This document shows positions 28,455 to 35,457 of a stretch of 64,000 nucleotides of DNA, one piece after another (within the stretch, counting starts at the first letter, position 1; every line of letters starts with the position of its first letter). Position numbers and translations under genes: made by a program. A model generated the notes under the pieces. It saw nothing but the letters and a program-made list of their open reading frames with translations. It was not told where the DNA came from and ran no database searches. Origin of the DNA: Flavobacteriales bacterium (GTDB lineage: Bacteria; Bacteroidota; Bacteroidia; Flavobacteriales_E; Vicingaceae). The stretch is from assembly GCA_015075325.1 (NCBI GenBank), contig JABTUP010000005.1:116137-180136 (forward strand). The letters run 5' to 3'.

Positions 28455-30230
28455 ATGGAAAATACAATTGCACAAAAAGTAGTTGAAGCAATTCAATCAC
28501 TATATCAACAAAATATAGAAAGTAAGTTAGCTCAACCACAAAAAACTAAGAAAGAGTTTACAGGTGATTTAACGGTAGTAGTTTTTCCGTTTTTACAAGC
28601 ATCAAAAAAATCGCCAGAAAAAACTGCTCAAGAGATAGGCGAATATTTATTGAGAAACATTGAGCAAATTGAAGATTTTAATGTGGTGAAAGGTTTTTTA
28701 AATCTTTCCATTTCTGCTAGCTATTGGGTGGAAACCTTTCAAAAAATTAACGAAAATCAACAGTTTGGATTTTCTTCCAATTCAGGAAAAACCTATATGG
28801 TAGAATATTCCTCGCCAAACACCAATAAACCGCTACATTTAGGGCATTTGCGTAATAACTTTTTGGGTTATTCGGTTGCCGAAATATTAAAAGCTAACGG
28901 ACATGAGGTTTTTAAAACCCAAATAATAAACGACCGAGGAATACACATCTGTAAGAGTATGTTGGCTTGGCAGAAGTTTGGCAATGGAGAAACTCCTCAA
29001 TCATCGGGATTAAAAGGCGACCATTTGGTGGGTAAATACTATGTAGAGTTTGATAAAGCCTACAAAAAAGAAATAGAAACATTAGTAAATGCTGGTAAGG
29101 ATAAAGAAATAGCAGAGCGTGAAGCCCCGATTTTTTTAGAAGCACAAGCCATGTTGTTAAAATGGGAGGAAGGAGATAAGGATGTGGTTGAATTGTGGAA
29201 AACCATGAACGGCTGGGTGTACGAAGGTTTTGATGTTACTTACAAAACCATGGGGGTTGATTTTGACGAGTTATATTATGAATCGGACACGTATATTTTA
29301 GGGAAAGATGTGGTGGAAAAAGGTTTGGAAAAAGGTGTTTTTTACCAAAAACCTGATGGTTCTATTTGGTGCGATTTGAGTGCTGAAAAAATGGATGATA
29401 AATTGTTACTTCGTGCCGACGGAACTTCAGTTTACATGACCCAAGATATTGGAACAGCTATAGAACGCTACAAAAAACATCAAAACCTGAGTGGTTTAAT
29501 TTATACTGTGGGCAATGAACAGAATCATCATTTTAAGGTGTTGTTTACTATACTTAAAAAATTAGGTTATACATGGGCAGATGGTTGTTACCATCTTTCT
29601 TACGGAATGATTGAATTACCAGAAGGTAAAATGAAATCGCGTGAAGGAACTGTTGTAGATGCCGATGATTTGATGTACAGCATAGTGCAAGATGCGAAAA
29701 GCACTACCCAAGAACGCGGTCATATTGAAGGCATGTCGGAAAATGATAGAGAAAACTTGTATTCAACCATTGGCATGGGTGGTTTGAAATACTTTTTGCT
29801 AAAAGTTGACCCAAAAAAAGGAATGGTTTTCGACCCAAAAGAGTCGATTGATTTAAACGGAAACACTGGTCCTTTTATACAATATGCTTATGCACGTATT
29901 CAATCGCTACTTGCTAAAGCAACCCAAATAGGTTTTAAACAAGAATATAAAAATGTTCAGTTAAACGAAAAAGAAATTAATCTAATTAAGTTACTTAACG
30001 ATTACCCAACAGTAATTAACGAAGCTGGAAGTGCTTTTAGCCCTGCGGTGTTATGCAATTACATTTTTGCTTTGGTGCAGGAGTTTAACAACTTTTACCA
30101 AACCGTAGATATTTTACGCGAAGAGGATAAAAACAAATTGGCTTTTCGTTTGCAATTAGCTGAAAATGTTGGCAAAGTAATTAAATCGAGCATGGGTTTA
30201 TTGGGGATTAATGTGCCGAATAAGATGTAA
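28455..30230 (+). CDS. argS: arginyl-tRNA synthetase
   Basis: Charges tRNA-Arg. From the ATG at 28455 the protein has 591 residues. An upstream in-frame TTG at 28440 lies in a dispersed repeat and is rejected. The N-terminal Arg-specific domain (residues 1-110) is followed by the class I motif HLGH (128-131, preceded by SSPNTNKPL), the KMSKS equivalent KMKSREG, and the C-terminal DALR anticodon-binding domain (GPFIQYAYARIQSLL). It is followed by a terminator at 30251-30287. Confidence 0.95.
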   Translation: MENTIAQKVVEAIQSLYQQNIESKLAQPQKTKKEFTGDLTVVVFPFLQASKKSPEKTAQEIGEYLLRNIEQIEDFNVVKGFLNLSISASYWVETFQKINENQQFGFSSNSGKTYMVEYSSPNTNKPLHLGHLRNNFLGYSVAEILKANGHEVFKTQIINDRGIHICKSMLAWQKFGNGETPQSSGLKGDHLVGKYYVEFDKAYKKEIETLVNAGKDKEIAEREAPIFLEAQAMLLKWEEGDKDVVELWKTMNGWVYEGFDVTYKTMGVDFDELYYESDTYILGKDVVEKGLEKGVFYQKPDGSIWCDLSAEKMDDKLLLRADGTSVYMTQDIGTAIERYKKHQNLSGLIYTVGNEQNHHFKVLFTILKKLGYTWADGCYHLSYGMIELPEGKMKSREGTVVDADDLMYSIVQDAKSTTQERGHIEGMSENDRENLYSTIGMGGLKYFLLKVDPKKGMVFDPKESIDLNGNTGPFIQYAYARIQSLLAKATQIGFKQEYKNVQLNEKEINLIKLLNDYPTVINEAGSAFSPAVLCNYIFALVQEFNNFYQTVDILREEDKNKLAFRLQLAENVGKVIKSSMGLLGINVPNKM

Positions 30231-30250
30231 TTCTCCCTGTTATCTATTAT

Positions 30251-30287
30251 AAAAAAAAGCCGTAAGCAATTTGCTCACGGCTTTTTA
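30251..30287. terminator. bidirectional terminator between argS and the SRPBCC lipoprotein gene
   Basis: AAAAAGCCGTAAGCAA pairs with TTGCTCACGGCTTTTT with one mismatch; A/T runs lie on both sides and the two genes converge. Confidence 0.85.
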
Positions 30288-30300
30288 GTTTTTTCAAAAG

Positions 30301-31194
30301 TTATTTTTCGCTCAACTCTTTTACTTTTTTTGCCCATTCGTTTAAAATGGATTGTTGTGATTCAAAATCTTGATTGTATGGACCACATGTAACTTTTATG
30401 GTAGTTTGATTCGCTTCTTCATTATACAGCAAAAGAAATTTCTCAACATAAGAAACACCTTTTATCAGGTAATCGTTTTGAAGGTAAAGGTTTCCAAACA
30501 ATAAATCATCATATTTACTTGTCCGCTCATTATAGTTGGCATAATGAAAGTTAAAGTTTGTCGAAGCTCTCCAATCTTTACTTAAGTTATTTTCTTTATC
30601 AAAAATGAGTTGTAATTCTTTTGTAAATGCTGGTTTAGTCATTACTTCCCAAACTTTATCAAATGAAGCATTAATGGTAATGTCGAAACTAACAAACCTA
30701 GCATCGGCAATAGTTGAAACTTCATTTTCGGTAATAAATGTTACTTCGCTAAAATGAGCACTTCCATTACCGCCATTTAAATAACGAAAACCAACAATTG
30801 AGTCCCCTTCAATTTCTATAGCTTGTATTACAATAATTACTTCGTCTTTTTTGGTATTTTGATTGTAAAATGTAGCAAGTTTCGGTAGTTCTATGTCCAT
30901 TGCTTTGGCATTAGGGTATGCTTTTGTGTCGACAAGAATCAACGACGAACCATTTCTAGCTTCTTCTTCTGTAGGGAGTCTTCCAATAACCACAGGAACA
31001 TTTTTCCAATCTTTTAAATCTACTGCAGGAAATCCATTTAAGTTATCGGGGCAATACCAACCACCATAGTTGTGTGTAGTTTCTTTTTTATTGTTATTTT
31101 CTTCATTGTTATTCGTTGGCTGATTTTCTGCATTTGTACATCCAAATAATAATATTAAGAAAGTACTTACTAATGTTTTACTTGTCATATTCAT
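30301..31194 (-). CDS. lipoprotein with SRPBCC-like C-terminal domain, function unknown
   Basis: The protein has 297 residues. The lipoprotein signal ends LLFGC; a low-complexity Asn/Glu linker follows (residues 24-42). The middle part (residues 45-165) is an unrecognised beta-rich region. The last 130 residues begin VSFDITINASFDKVWEVM, the typical first strand and helix of START/SRPBCC lipid-binding folds, and end with a long helix (ILNEWAKKVKELSEK). It is divergent from the winged-helix regulator gene at 31329, 134 bp away. Start at ATG 31194; another ATG lies two codons in. Confidence 0.65.
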   Translation of the reverse strand: MNMTSKTLVSTFLILLFGCTNAENQPTNNNEENNNKKETTHNYGGWYCPDNLNGFPAVDLKDWKNVPVVIGRLPTEEEARNGSSLILVDTKAYPNAKAMDIELPKLATFYNQNTKKDEVIIVIQAIEIEGDSIVGFRYLNGGNGSAHFSEVTFITENEVSTIADARFVSFDITINASFDKVWEVMTKPAFTKELQLIFDKENNLSKDWRASTNFNFHYANYNERTSKYDDLLFGNLYLQNDYLIKGVSYVEKFLLLYNEEANQTTIKVTCGPYNQDFESQQSILNEWAKKVKELSEK

Positions 31195-31328
31195 GGTTTT
31201 AATTTTTTTTGATAAAAGTACGTGAGCATTGTCATCAGGCTTGTTAATAAATGTAAATTAATGTAAAATCAGTGTAATTTAATTTGTGCTAACTTCTTTT
31301 GCTTAGCAGAATCGAGTAGCTTTGTAAG

Positions 31329-32210
31329 ATGAAATTAGGAAAAATCAGTAACTATTTAGTGAGTTTTATATTAGCGATGCTGTTGATGTCGTTTAATGAT
31401 ACGTACAATAGTTTACGAAATCAGCACATCGAGGTAGTGATGCGAATGATAGGAGATGAGTTTCTGCTTCAGTTAGGAGATAGTACTTCGCGTATCATGC
31501 CAATTAAAAACGACAATGGGAGGTATGTGATTAGCTTTGAACATGAACTTTCCTTTGAGCCAGAAATTCTTTCTATGGCCGCTATTAAAGTGGTGGGGCA
31601 AACAAAAATGCCTAGAAAATTTATTATTGAAACCGAAAAATGTTCGACTAATGAGGTGGTGCATAGTTTTGAAATAAGTGATAATAGAGACGATAGCAAG
31701 ATGGTTCCGTGTAAATCGCGTCCGTTGCCTAAAGACTGTTATAACGTATACTTTACTATTTTAGACGAGGAAAATAAGCCCAAACCCATTCCAGTAAAAG
31801 AGAAAGTTGTGAGTGCCGATTTTTCATCTATTTATCTTCTTGTTATTGGAGTTTTTATCATTGCTTTGGTTGTATATTGGTTGCGAAAAAAAAATACAGT
31901 AGTTGTTCATCCTGATTGGATACAACTTGGCGAATATCATTTTGATAAAAAAGGAATGAAGTTGATTTGCAAAGGTAAAAGCGAAGAACTTTCCAGTAAG
32001 GAAGCAAGTTTGTTGGAGTTACTTTATGCCAACATCAATCAAAATGTAACACGAGAAGATATTTTACAAATTGTTTGGGGCGATGAAGGCGATTATTTGG
32101 GTAGAACACTCGATGTGTTTATATCTAAACTACGTAAAAAGCTGGAAGCCGACCCCAATATAAAAATTGTAAACATTCGTGGAGTAGGCTATCGAATGGT
32201 GTTGAATTAG
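31329..32210 (+). CDS. membrane-anchored winged-helix transcription regulator (one-component, C-terminal DNA-binding domain)
   Basis: The protein has 293 residues. Order: signal-anchor-like N-terminus (LVSFILAMLLMSF); periplasmic sensor-like region (about 25-155) with paired Cys; one membrane helix (IYLLVIGVFIIALVVYW, about 162-180) with basic residues on the cytoplasmic side; then an OmpR/PhoB-type winged helix (about 195-293; SSKEASLLELLYANINQNVT, EDILQIVWG, DVFISKLRKKLEADPNIKI, GVGYRMV). No receiver or kinase is present, so it would sense across the membrane in one polypeptide, the reverse of ToxR topology. A frameshifted copy of its last 65 codons lies at 34120-34318, beyond the hip module. 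Confidence 0.8.
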   Translation: MKLGKISNYLVSFILAMLLMSFNDTYNSLRNQHIEVVMRMIGDEFLLQLGDSTSRIMPIKNDNGRYVISFEHELSFEPEILSMAAIKVVGQTKMPRKFIIETEKCSTNEVVHSFEISDNRDDSKMVPCKSRPLPKDCYNVYFTILDEENKPKPIPVKEKVVSADFSSIYLLVIGVFIIALVVYWLRKKNTVVVHPDWIQLGEYHFDKKGMKLICKGKSEELSSKEASLLELLYANINQNVTREDILQIVWGDEGDYLGRTLDVFISKLRKKLEADPNIKIVNIRGVGYRMVLN

Positions 32211-32330
32211 TTTTTTTTAGTTAACCACGAGCGAGACGTTCGCGTTGCAAGGGGTGGTTATTTCGGAGAACGGAATTTATCCAGCTTCTTGCGGGACTTT
32301 CAACCAAGCACAATCTTTGATAGAGGCACA

Positions 32331-32350
32331 ATCCCGATAGCTATCGGGAT
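32331..32350. repeat. perfect 20-bp palindrome
   Basis: ATCCCGATAGCTATCGGGAT, in the gap between the convergent regulator gene and hipT. It may act as a terminator-like or REP-like element; no T run follows. Confidence 0.75.
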
Positions 32351-32362
32351 GATTTAACCACT

Positions 32363-32397
32363 GAACCGCCACTTTTGGGTAGGTGCTGTAGCGGTTC
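32363..32397. other. imperfect hairpin at the left side of the hip insertion
   Basis: GAACCGC at 32363-32369 pairs with GCGGTTC at 32391-32397, with a further CAC/GTG pair inside and unpaired bulges. The function is unknown; it resembles a folded recombination site or a weak terminator for hipT. The remainder of 32211-32426 is non-coding. Confidence 0.35.
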
Positions 32398-32426
32398 GTG
32401 CTTCATAATCTCTTTATTTTTCAATC

Positions 32427-33434
32427 TCATTGAGCTATTAAATGGTTTCTTTTTGTGTTATACATCAGCAAGTACCCTCTTTTGTTGTCCTCAGTTAAGA
32501 ATGAACGGCTAATTAATGTTTCCACAAAAAGTTGCTTTTCTAAAAAAGGATTTAATAGTTTCTCAACCCGGCTTTCTGCAACACCAATTCTCAATGCAAA
32601 TTCCGTGAAATCGCTTTTGGAAGGATGCCCGCTTTTCTTGTATTGTTCACTTCTATAATCGTCTGCAAACAGTCCTTTATTCAATGCAAAATCCGTATCG
32701 TCGACATGCAGCTTTGTATTCACTAAATCATAAGCAGGACTTAACAGATAATCTCCACTGGATGATTCAAGCAAGGAAAAGTTCTTTAAATGAGCATCTC
32801 CGTTTGAAAACAGAAAATTGAAAACAACTAAAGAAAAATACTTTTCTATTTCTATCCGCCATGCTGGAACAAATTTCTGTATCAACTGTCCTACCTCTTC
32901 ATAGCTGTATTCATATTTGAAATTTGCACCTGCATTGTCTTTTGTTTTTCCTGCCAGCGTTGCAAAATCTTCTTTGCCCCATTTACTTCCGTTTTCTTTG
33001 ACGTCAAATCGTTTGGTGATATATGCAGGTGAACTATTTTTAAAAAAAATCATAGCGTTTTCTGCCGTATTCAGTCCATACACTTGTTTGGCTATTTGCA
33101 TAGTCAAATGTTCGTTGGCAGGAACCTGGTCAACCTTTTTCAAATCTCTTGGTATCGGCTTGAGTATATATGTTCCCTGTTCCCCTTCCTTTGTTAATCG
33201 CAATACATTTTTCTCCAAAAGAAAACTCAATTTTTCCTGCACACCCGATATGGATATGCGTTTGCGATTTTCCATAAATTGTTCTGCAACCTCTTCGCTT
33301 TGTTGGGGCTGTTCATAAGGCAAAACATGATTTACCTTTTTACCGCTAAACAAATTGCGCAAGCAGCTTGGACTGTATGTAGAAAACCCCTCAGCTAATG
33401 TTCCTGGACAATATTTTAATTCATTTAAGTTCAT
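32427..33434 (-). CDS. hipT: HipT serine/threonine kinase toxin of a tripartite HipBST module
   Basis: The protein has 335 residues, a HipA-type kinase lacking the N-terminal subdomain that is instead encoded by the preceding gene. The glycine-rich loop region holds the Ser61-Ile-Ser63 motif before GVQEKL, the autophosphorylation motif type known from E. coli HipT. Lys92 is in YILKP, the catalytic loop is NGDAHLKN at 211-218 (Asp213, Asn218), and the metal-binding Asp236 is in SPAYDLVNT. Known HipT phosphorylates tryptophanyl-tRNA synthetase, HipA the glutamyl enzyme; the target here is not known. ATG overlaps the hipS stop as ATGA. All catalytic residues are present, so it should be active. 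Confidence 0.9.
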   Translation of the reverse strand: MNLNELKYCPGTLAEGFSTYSPSCLRNLFSGKKVNHVLPYEQPQQSEEVAEQFMENRKRISISGVQEKLSFLLEKNVLRLTKEGEQGTYILKPIPRDLKKVDQVPANEHLTMQIAKQVYGLNTAENAMIFFKNSSPAYITKRFDVKENGSKWGKEDFATLAGKTKDNAGANFKYEYSYEEVGQLIQKFVPAWRIEIEKYFSLVVFNFLFSNGDAHLKNFSLLESSSGDYLLSPAYDLVNTKLHVDDTDFALNKGLFADDYRSEQYKKSGHPSKSDFTEFALRIGVAESRVEKLLNPFLEKQLFVETLISRSFLTEDNKRGYLLMYNTKRNHLIAQ

Positions 33435-33760
33435 CTCGCCACTATTGGTTTCACGGTTATTGCCCCAATTGTATCATATTGTGCTGTTGCTGCCAGCAAA
33501 CCGAAATTATCTTCTTCGTCTATTCTCAATTGTGTGCTTTGCAAATTTCGGTTGACTCCTTCACTCAACATATTGAAAAAAAATGGAAACAAAAATTCGC
33601 TGCTGTATTCTTTTTGTGTTTTTGGCAGTGTTAAACTGATTCCTGGTTTATTTGCATCGTTAAAATAGTTGTCATCATACCTAAAAACATAATGCTGAAG
33701 ATTTTCTTCTGTCAGTGTTCCTGCTAAAATCCCGTTGCGGTATATTTCCATTGCTCTCAT
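33431..33760 (-). CDS. hipS: HipS-like antitoxin (HipA N-terminal subdomain as a separate protein)
   Basis: The protein has 109 residues covering the HipA N-subdomain 1: opening MEIYRNGILAGTLTE, central PGISLTLPKTQKEY, then FPFFFNMLSEGVNRNLQ and a GAITVKP end. In HipBST systems this small protein, not HipB, neutralises the kinase. It contains no Trp, whereas I recall a functionally important Trp in the E. coli HipS; this point needs an alignment. Start at ATG 33760, 4 bp after the hipB stop; an ATG three codons in is also possible. It overlaps hipT by 4 bp, ensuring coupled synthesis. Confidence 0.85.
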   Translation of the reverse strand: MRAMEIYRNGILAGTLTEENLQHYVFRYDDNYFNDANKPGISLTLPKTQKEYSSEFLFPFFFNMLSEGVNRNLQSTQLRIDEEDNFGLLAATAQYDTIGAITVKPIVAR

Positions 33761-33764
33761 TTAC

Positions 33765-33974
33765 TCAATGTTTCTTTTTCACTTCAAGGGTTAGTTCCAT
33801 TCCCAACACTTCGGCTAATTTATTCAAAACATCTAGCGAAGGATTGCCTTGCCCCCGTTCTAATTTATAAAGGGTGTTTGTGCTCACTTTTGCCAGTTCG
33901 GCTAAGTGAGGTTGAGTTATACTCAACTCCTTTCGTCTGTTTCTTATGATTTCACCAAGAGTCTCAACTAGCAT
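33765..33974 (-). CDS. hipB: HipB/Xre-family DNA-binding antitoxin and autorepressor
   Basis: From the ATG at 33974 the protein has 69 residues: MLVETLGEIIRNRRKELSI, then the helix-turn-helix TQPHLAELAKVSTNTLYKLERG (split here as TQPHLAELAKVS and TNTLYKLERG), QGNPSLDVLNKLAEVLG and a basic tail EVKKKH. A TTG seven codons upstream would extend it but lies in the operator region. It is the first gene of hipB-hipS-hipT. It should bind the three TCACA-N6-TGTGA sites upstream. In HipBST modules HipB adds repression and binds the HipST pair. Confidence 0.88.
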   Translation of the reverse strand: MLVETLGEIIRNRRKELSITQPHLAELAKVSTNTLYKLERGQGNPSLDVLNKLAEVLGMELTLEVKKKH

Positions 33975-33989
33975 TATAATGTGATTTAG
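33972..33989. promoter_or_regulatory. hip operator site 1 (half-conserved, overlaps hipB start)
   Basis: On the minus strand AAATCACATTATAATG ends in the hipB ATG. One arm (AATCACA) is intact; the other is lost in the coding sequence. Confidence 0.5.
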
Positions 33990-34026
33990 AGTCAAAAATA
34001 GGATTTGTTTTTCAAATACGCAATCA

Positions 34027-34048
34027 AAATCACATTATAGTGTGATTT
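34027..34048. promoter_or_regulatory. hip operator site 2 (best palindrome)
   Basis: AAATCACA-TTATAG-TGTGATTT: perfect 8-bp arms around 6 bases. On the minus strand the centre reads CTATAAT, so a -10-like element is buried in the operator. Confidence 0.7.
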
Positions 34049-34088
34049 CTATATCTATATATATTGAAATGCATGACGAAATTGGTAA

Positions 34089-34110
34089 AATCACATTATA
34101 GTGTGGCTTC
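34089..34110. promoter_or_regulatory. hip operator site 3
   Basis: AAATCACA-TTATAG-TGTGGCTT: same core as site 2, 62 bp away (about six helical turns), with the last arm partly changed. It adjoins the start of the duplicated regulator fragment and so marks the right edge of the module. Confidence 0.65.
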
Positions 34111-34119
34111 AAGTTCTTA

Positions 34120-34318
34120 TGTTGGGTTTGCTATACACCAACATTAACCGAAATGTAACACGAGAAGATATTTTGCAAATTGTTTGGGGCGATGAAGGCA
34201 TTATTTAGGCAGAACACTCGATGTGTTTATTTCTAAACTACGCAAAAAGCTGGAATCCGATCCCAATATAAAAATTGTAACCATTCGTGGAGTAGGCTAT
34301 CGAATGGTGTTGGTTTAG
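34120..34318 (+). pseudogene. frameshifted 3' fragment of a winged-helix regulator gene
   Basis: About 200 bp align with the last 65 codons of the gene at 31329-32210 (shared runs such as AATGTAACACGAGAAGATAT and GGAGTAGGCTATCGAATGGT). A one-base deletion at the GDEGD codons breaks the frame and there is no start or N-terminal part. Many third-position differences show it is an old paralogous copy, not a fresh duplication. Similarity continues for about 50 bp past the stop codon. The hipBST module lies between the two copies. Confidence 0.85.
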
Positions 34319-34378
34319 TTTTTTTAATTAATCGTGAGTTGGACTTTCTCGATATTAAGGGTAGTTGTGGGAAATTTT

Positions 34379-34930
34379 CTAAAACAATTTCGTTTGGTTT
34401 TCATCTACCACAGGCCGCGGTATTAGTTTTTGAGCTTTATCTTCTTGCAGTAATAGTTCAAACAATTTAACTGTTGCCAATGCATCACCTGAGGCTCTGT
34501 GTCGATCTTCTACAGTAATACCAAGTTCTTCGCACAATTTACCTAAACTGTACGATGTTTTTCCGGGCAACAATGCTCTACTTAGTTTTACCGTACATAA
34601 CTTGGTTCGTTTGTAATCAAAACCCAATGAACGAAATTCGGCACGAATAAAATCGTAATCGAAATCGACATTATGAGCAATAAAAATACATCCACGAGTA
34701 ATGTTTACAATACGTTTGGCTACTTCAAAAAATTTAGGTGCTGTTGAAACCATTTCATCGTTAATTCCAGTAAGTTTTTTAACATACCAATCAATTTTCA
34801 TTTCTGGATTAACCAATGTTACAAACTCATCAACAATTTTATTCCCATCATGCCTGTAAATGGCAATTTCAGTTATTTTACCAGTTTTATGGTTTCCTCC
34901 TGAGGTTTCGATATCGACAATGGCGTACAC
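34379..34930 (-). CDS. DEDDh 3'-5' exonuclease (DnaQ/PolC epsilon-like)
   Basis: From the GTG at 34930 the protein has 183 residues and begins YAIVDIETSGG after the initiator, the usual family start; a frame extension to 35050 runs inside the neighbouring gene and is rejected. Catalytic residues: Asp and Glu in VDIETSGG, Asp in HNVDFDYDF, His in DRHRASGDAL and the final Asp in SGDALAT. Likely a proofreading or repair exonuclease on single-stranded DNA. It lacks the GIY-YIG domain that is fused to it in some Bacteroidota. It starts 19 bp downstream of the DCC gene stop. Confidence 0.85.
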   Translation of the reverse strand: MYAIVDIETSGGNHKTGKITEIAIYRHDGNKIVDEFVTLVNPEMKIDWYVKKLTGINDEMVSTAPKFFEVAKRIVNITRGCIFIAHNVDFDYDFIRAEFRSLGFDYKRTKLCTVKLSRALLPGKTSYSLGKLCEELGITVEDRHRASGDALATVKLFELLLQEDKAQKLIPRPVVDENQTKLF

Positions 34931-34949
34931 TAAAGCAAAAGTAATTATT

Positions 34950-35348
34950 TTAAAGGAATTTATTTTTAAACTCCCAATTTTGAGGCAACTCACAAACCGA
35001 TTTACCAAACCATCGGTAACGGTTTTTTGCCACAAAATCGTAAATGGCATCGCTAATAAAGGTTGGAAAAATTTTAAAAACTACCAACAAACTCCAAAGC
35101 CCTGATAGGTTCTTGGCTATTTCTAAAGCGGCAGCAGACTTTACAAAAACCTGATTATTTTTGAGCAAAACAATAGAATCGATAGATTGGTCGAGCTGAA
35201 ATTTGTGTTTAACATTTTGCCCAGTTATCGAACTCAACAGAGCAAATTTAAACACCTCGTTTTTATCTCTTTTGATAATAAAACGCACCCAAAAGTTGCA
35301 AAAATTACATGCTCCATCAAAAAGTATAATATGATTTTCATTATTCAT
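34950..35348 (-). CDS. DCC-family thiol-disulfide oxidoreductase-like protein (DUF393)
   Basis: The protein has 132 residues from ATG 35348; a GTG further upstream (35369) is less likely. The ILFDGACNFCNFWVRFI segment carries the DxxCxxC motif that names the family. The rest is a thioredoxin-like fold with DSIVLLKNNQVFVKSAAAL and a C-terminal YRWFGK. The function in the family is poorly defined, probably redox related. It is the first gene of a two-gene unit with the exonuclease. Confidence 0.85.
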   Translation of the reverse strand: MNNENHIILFDGACNFCNFWVRFIIKRDKNEVFKFALLSSITGQNVKHKFQLDQSIDSIVLLKNNQVFVKSAAALEIAKNLSGLWSLLVVFKIFPTFISDAIYDFVAKNRYRWFGKSVCELPQNWEFKNKFL

Positions 35349-35382
35349 CTTCTTCAAAATTAAGAACACTAACCAACTTTAC

Positions 35383-35428
35383 GAACTTTTAACTTTCTAC
35401 TTTATGAACTTTTAACTTTCTACTTTAT
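35383..35428. repeat. 23-bp tandem duplication before hemB
   Basis: Two exact adjacent copies of a unit starting GAACTTTTAACTTTC and ending CTTTAT. It overlaps the -33 region of the hemB promoter. Confidence 0.8.
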
Positions 35429-35433
35429 AAACT

Positions 35434-35441
35434 TATATTTG
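35434..35441 (+). promoter_or_regulatory. -7 promoter box for hemB
   Basis: TATATTTG, 16 bp before the hemB ATG, with a TTTA at -33 after 19 bp. The predicted leader is very short. Confidence 0.5.
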
Positions 35442-35457
35442 CACTCAAAATTTCACC

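Noticed and set aside
31317..31324. TAGCTTTG as the promoter of the winged-helix regulator
   Set aside because: It is only 4 bp before the ATG and no TTTG lies at the right distance; it would make the mRNA leaderless or start inside the gene.
33398..33634. Plus-strand frames across hipS and hipT
   Set aside because: They overlap well-supported minus-strand genes and show no family features.
32427..33760. hipS and hipT as a hipA gene broken by a frameshift
   Set aside because: The junction is a clean ATGA overlap with a proper start codon, both parts have complete domain limits, and the sizes match known HipBST systems.
34000..34110. Replication-origin-type iterons from the TCACA-N6-TGTGA sites
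   Set aside because: They are placed as operators directly before hipB, and no replication gene is nearby.
34931..35050. N-terminal extension of the exonuclease
   Set aside because: The extra 40 residues come from the other frame of the DCC gene and lack exonuclease features; GTG 34930 gives the family start.
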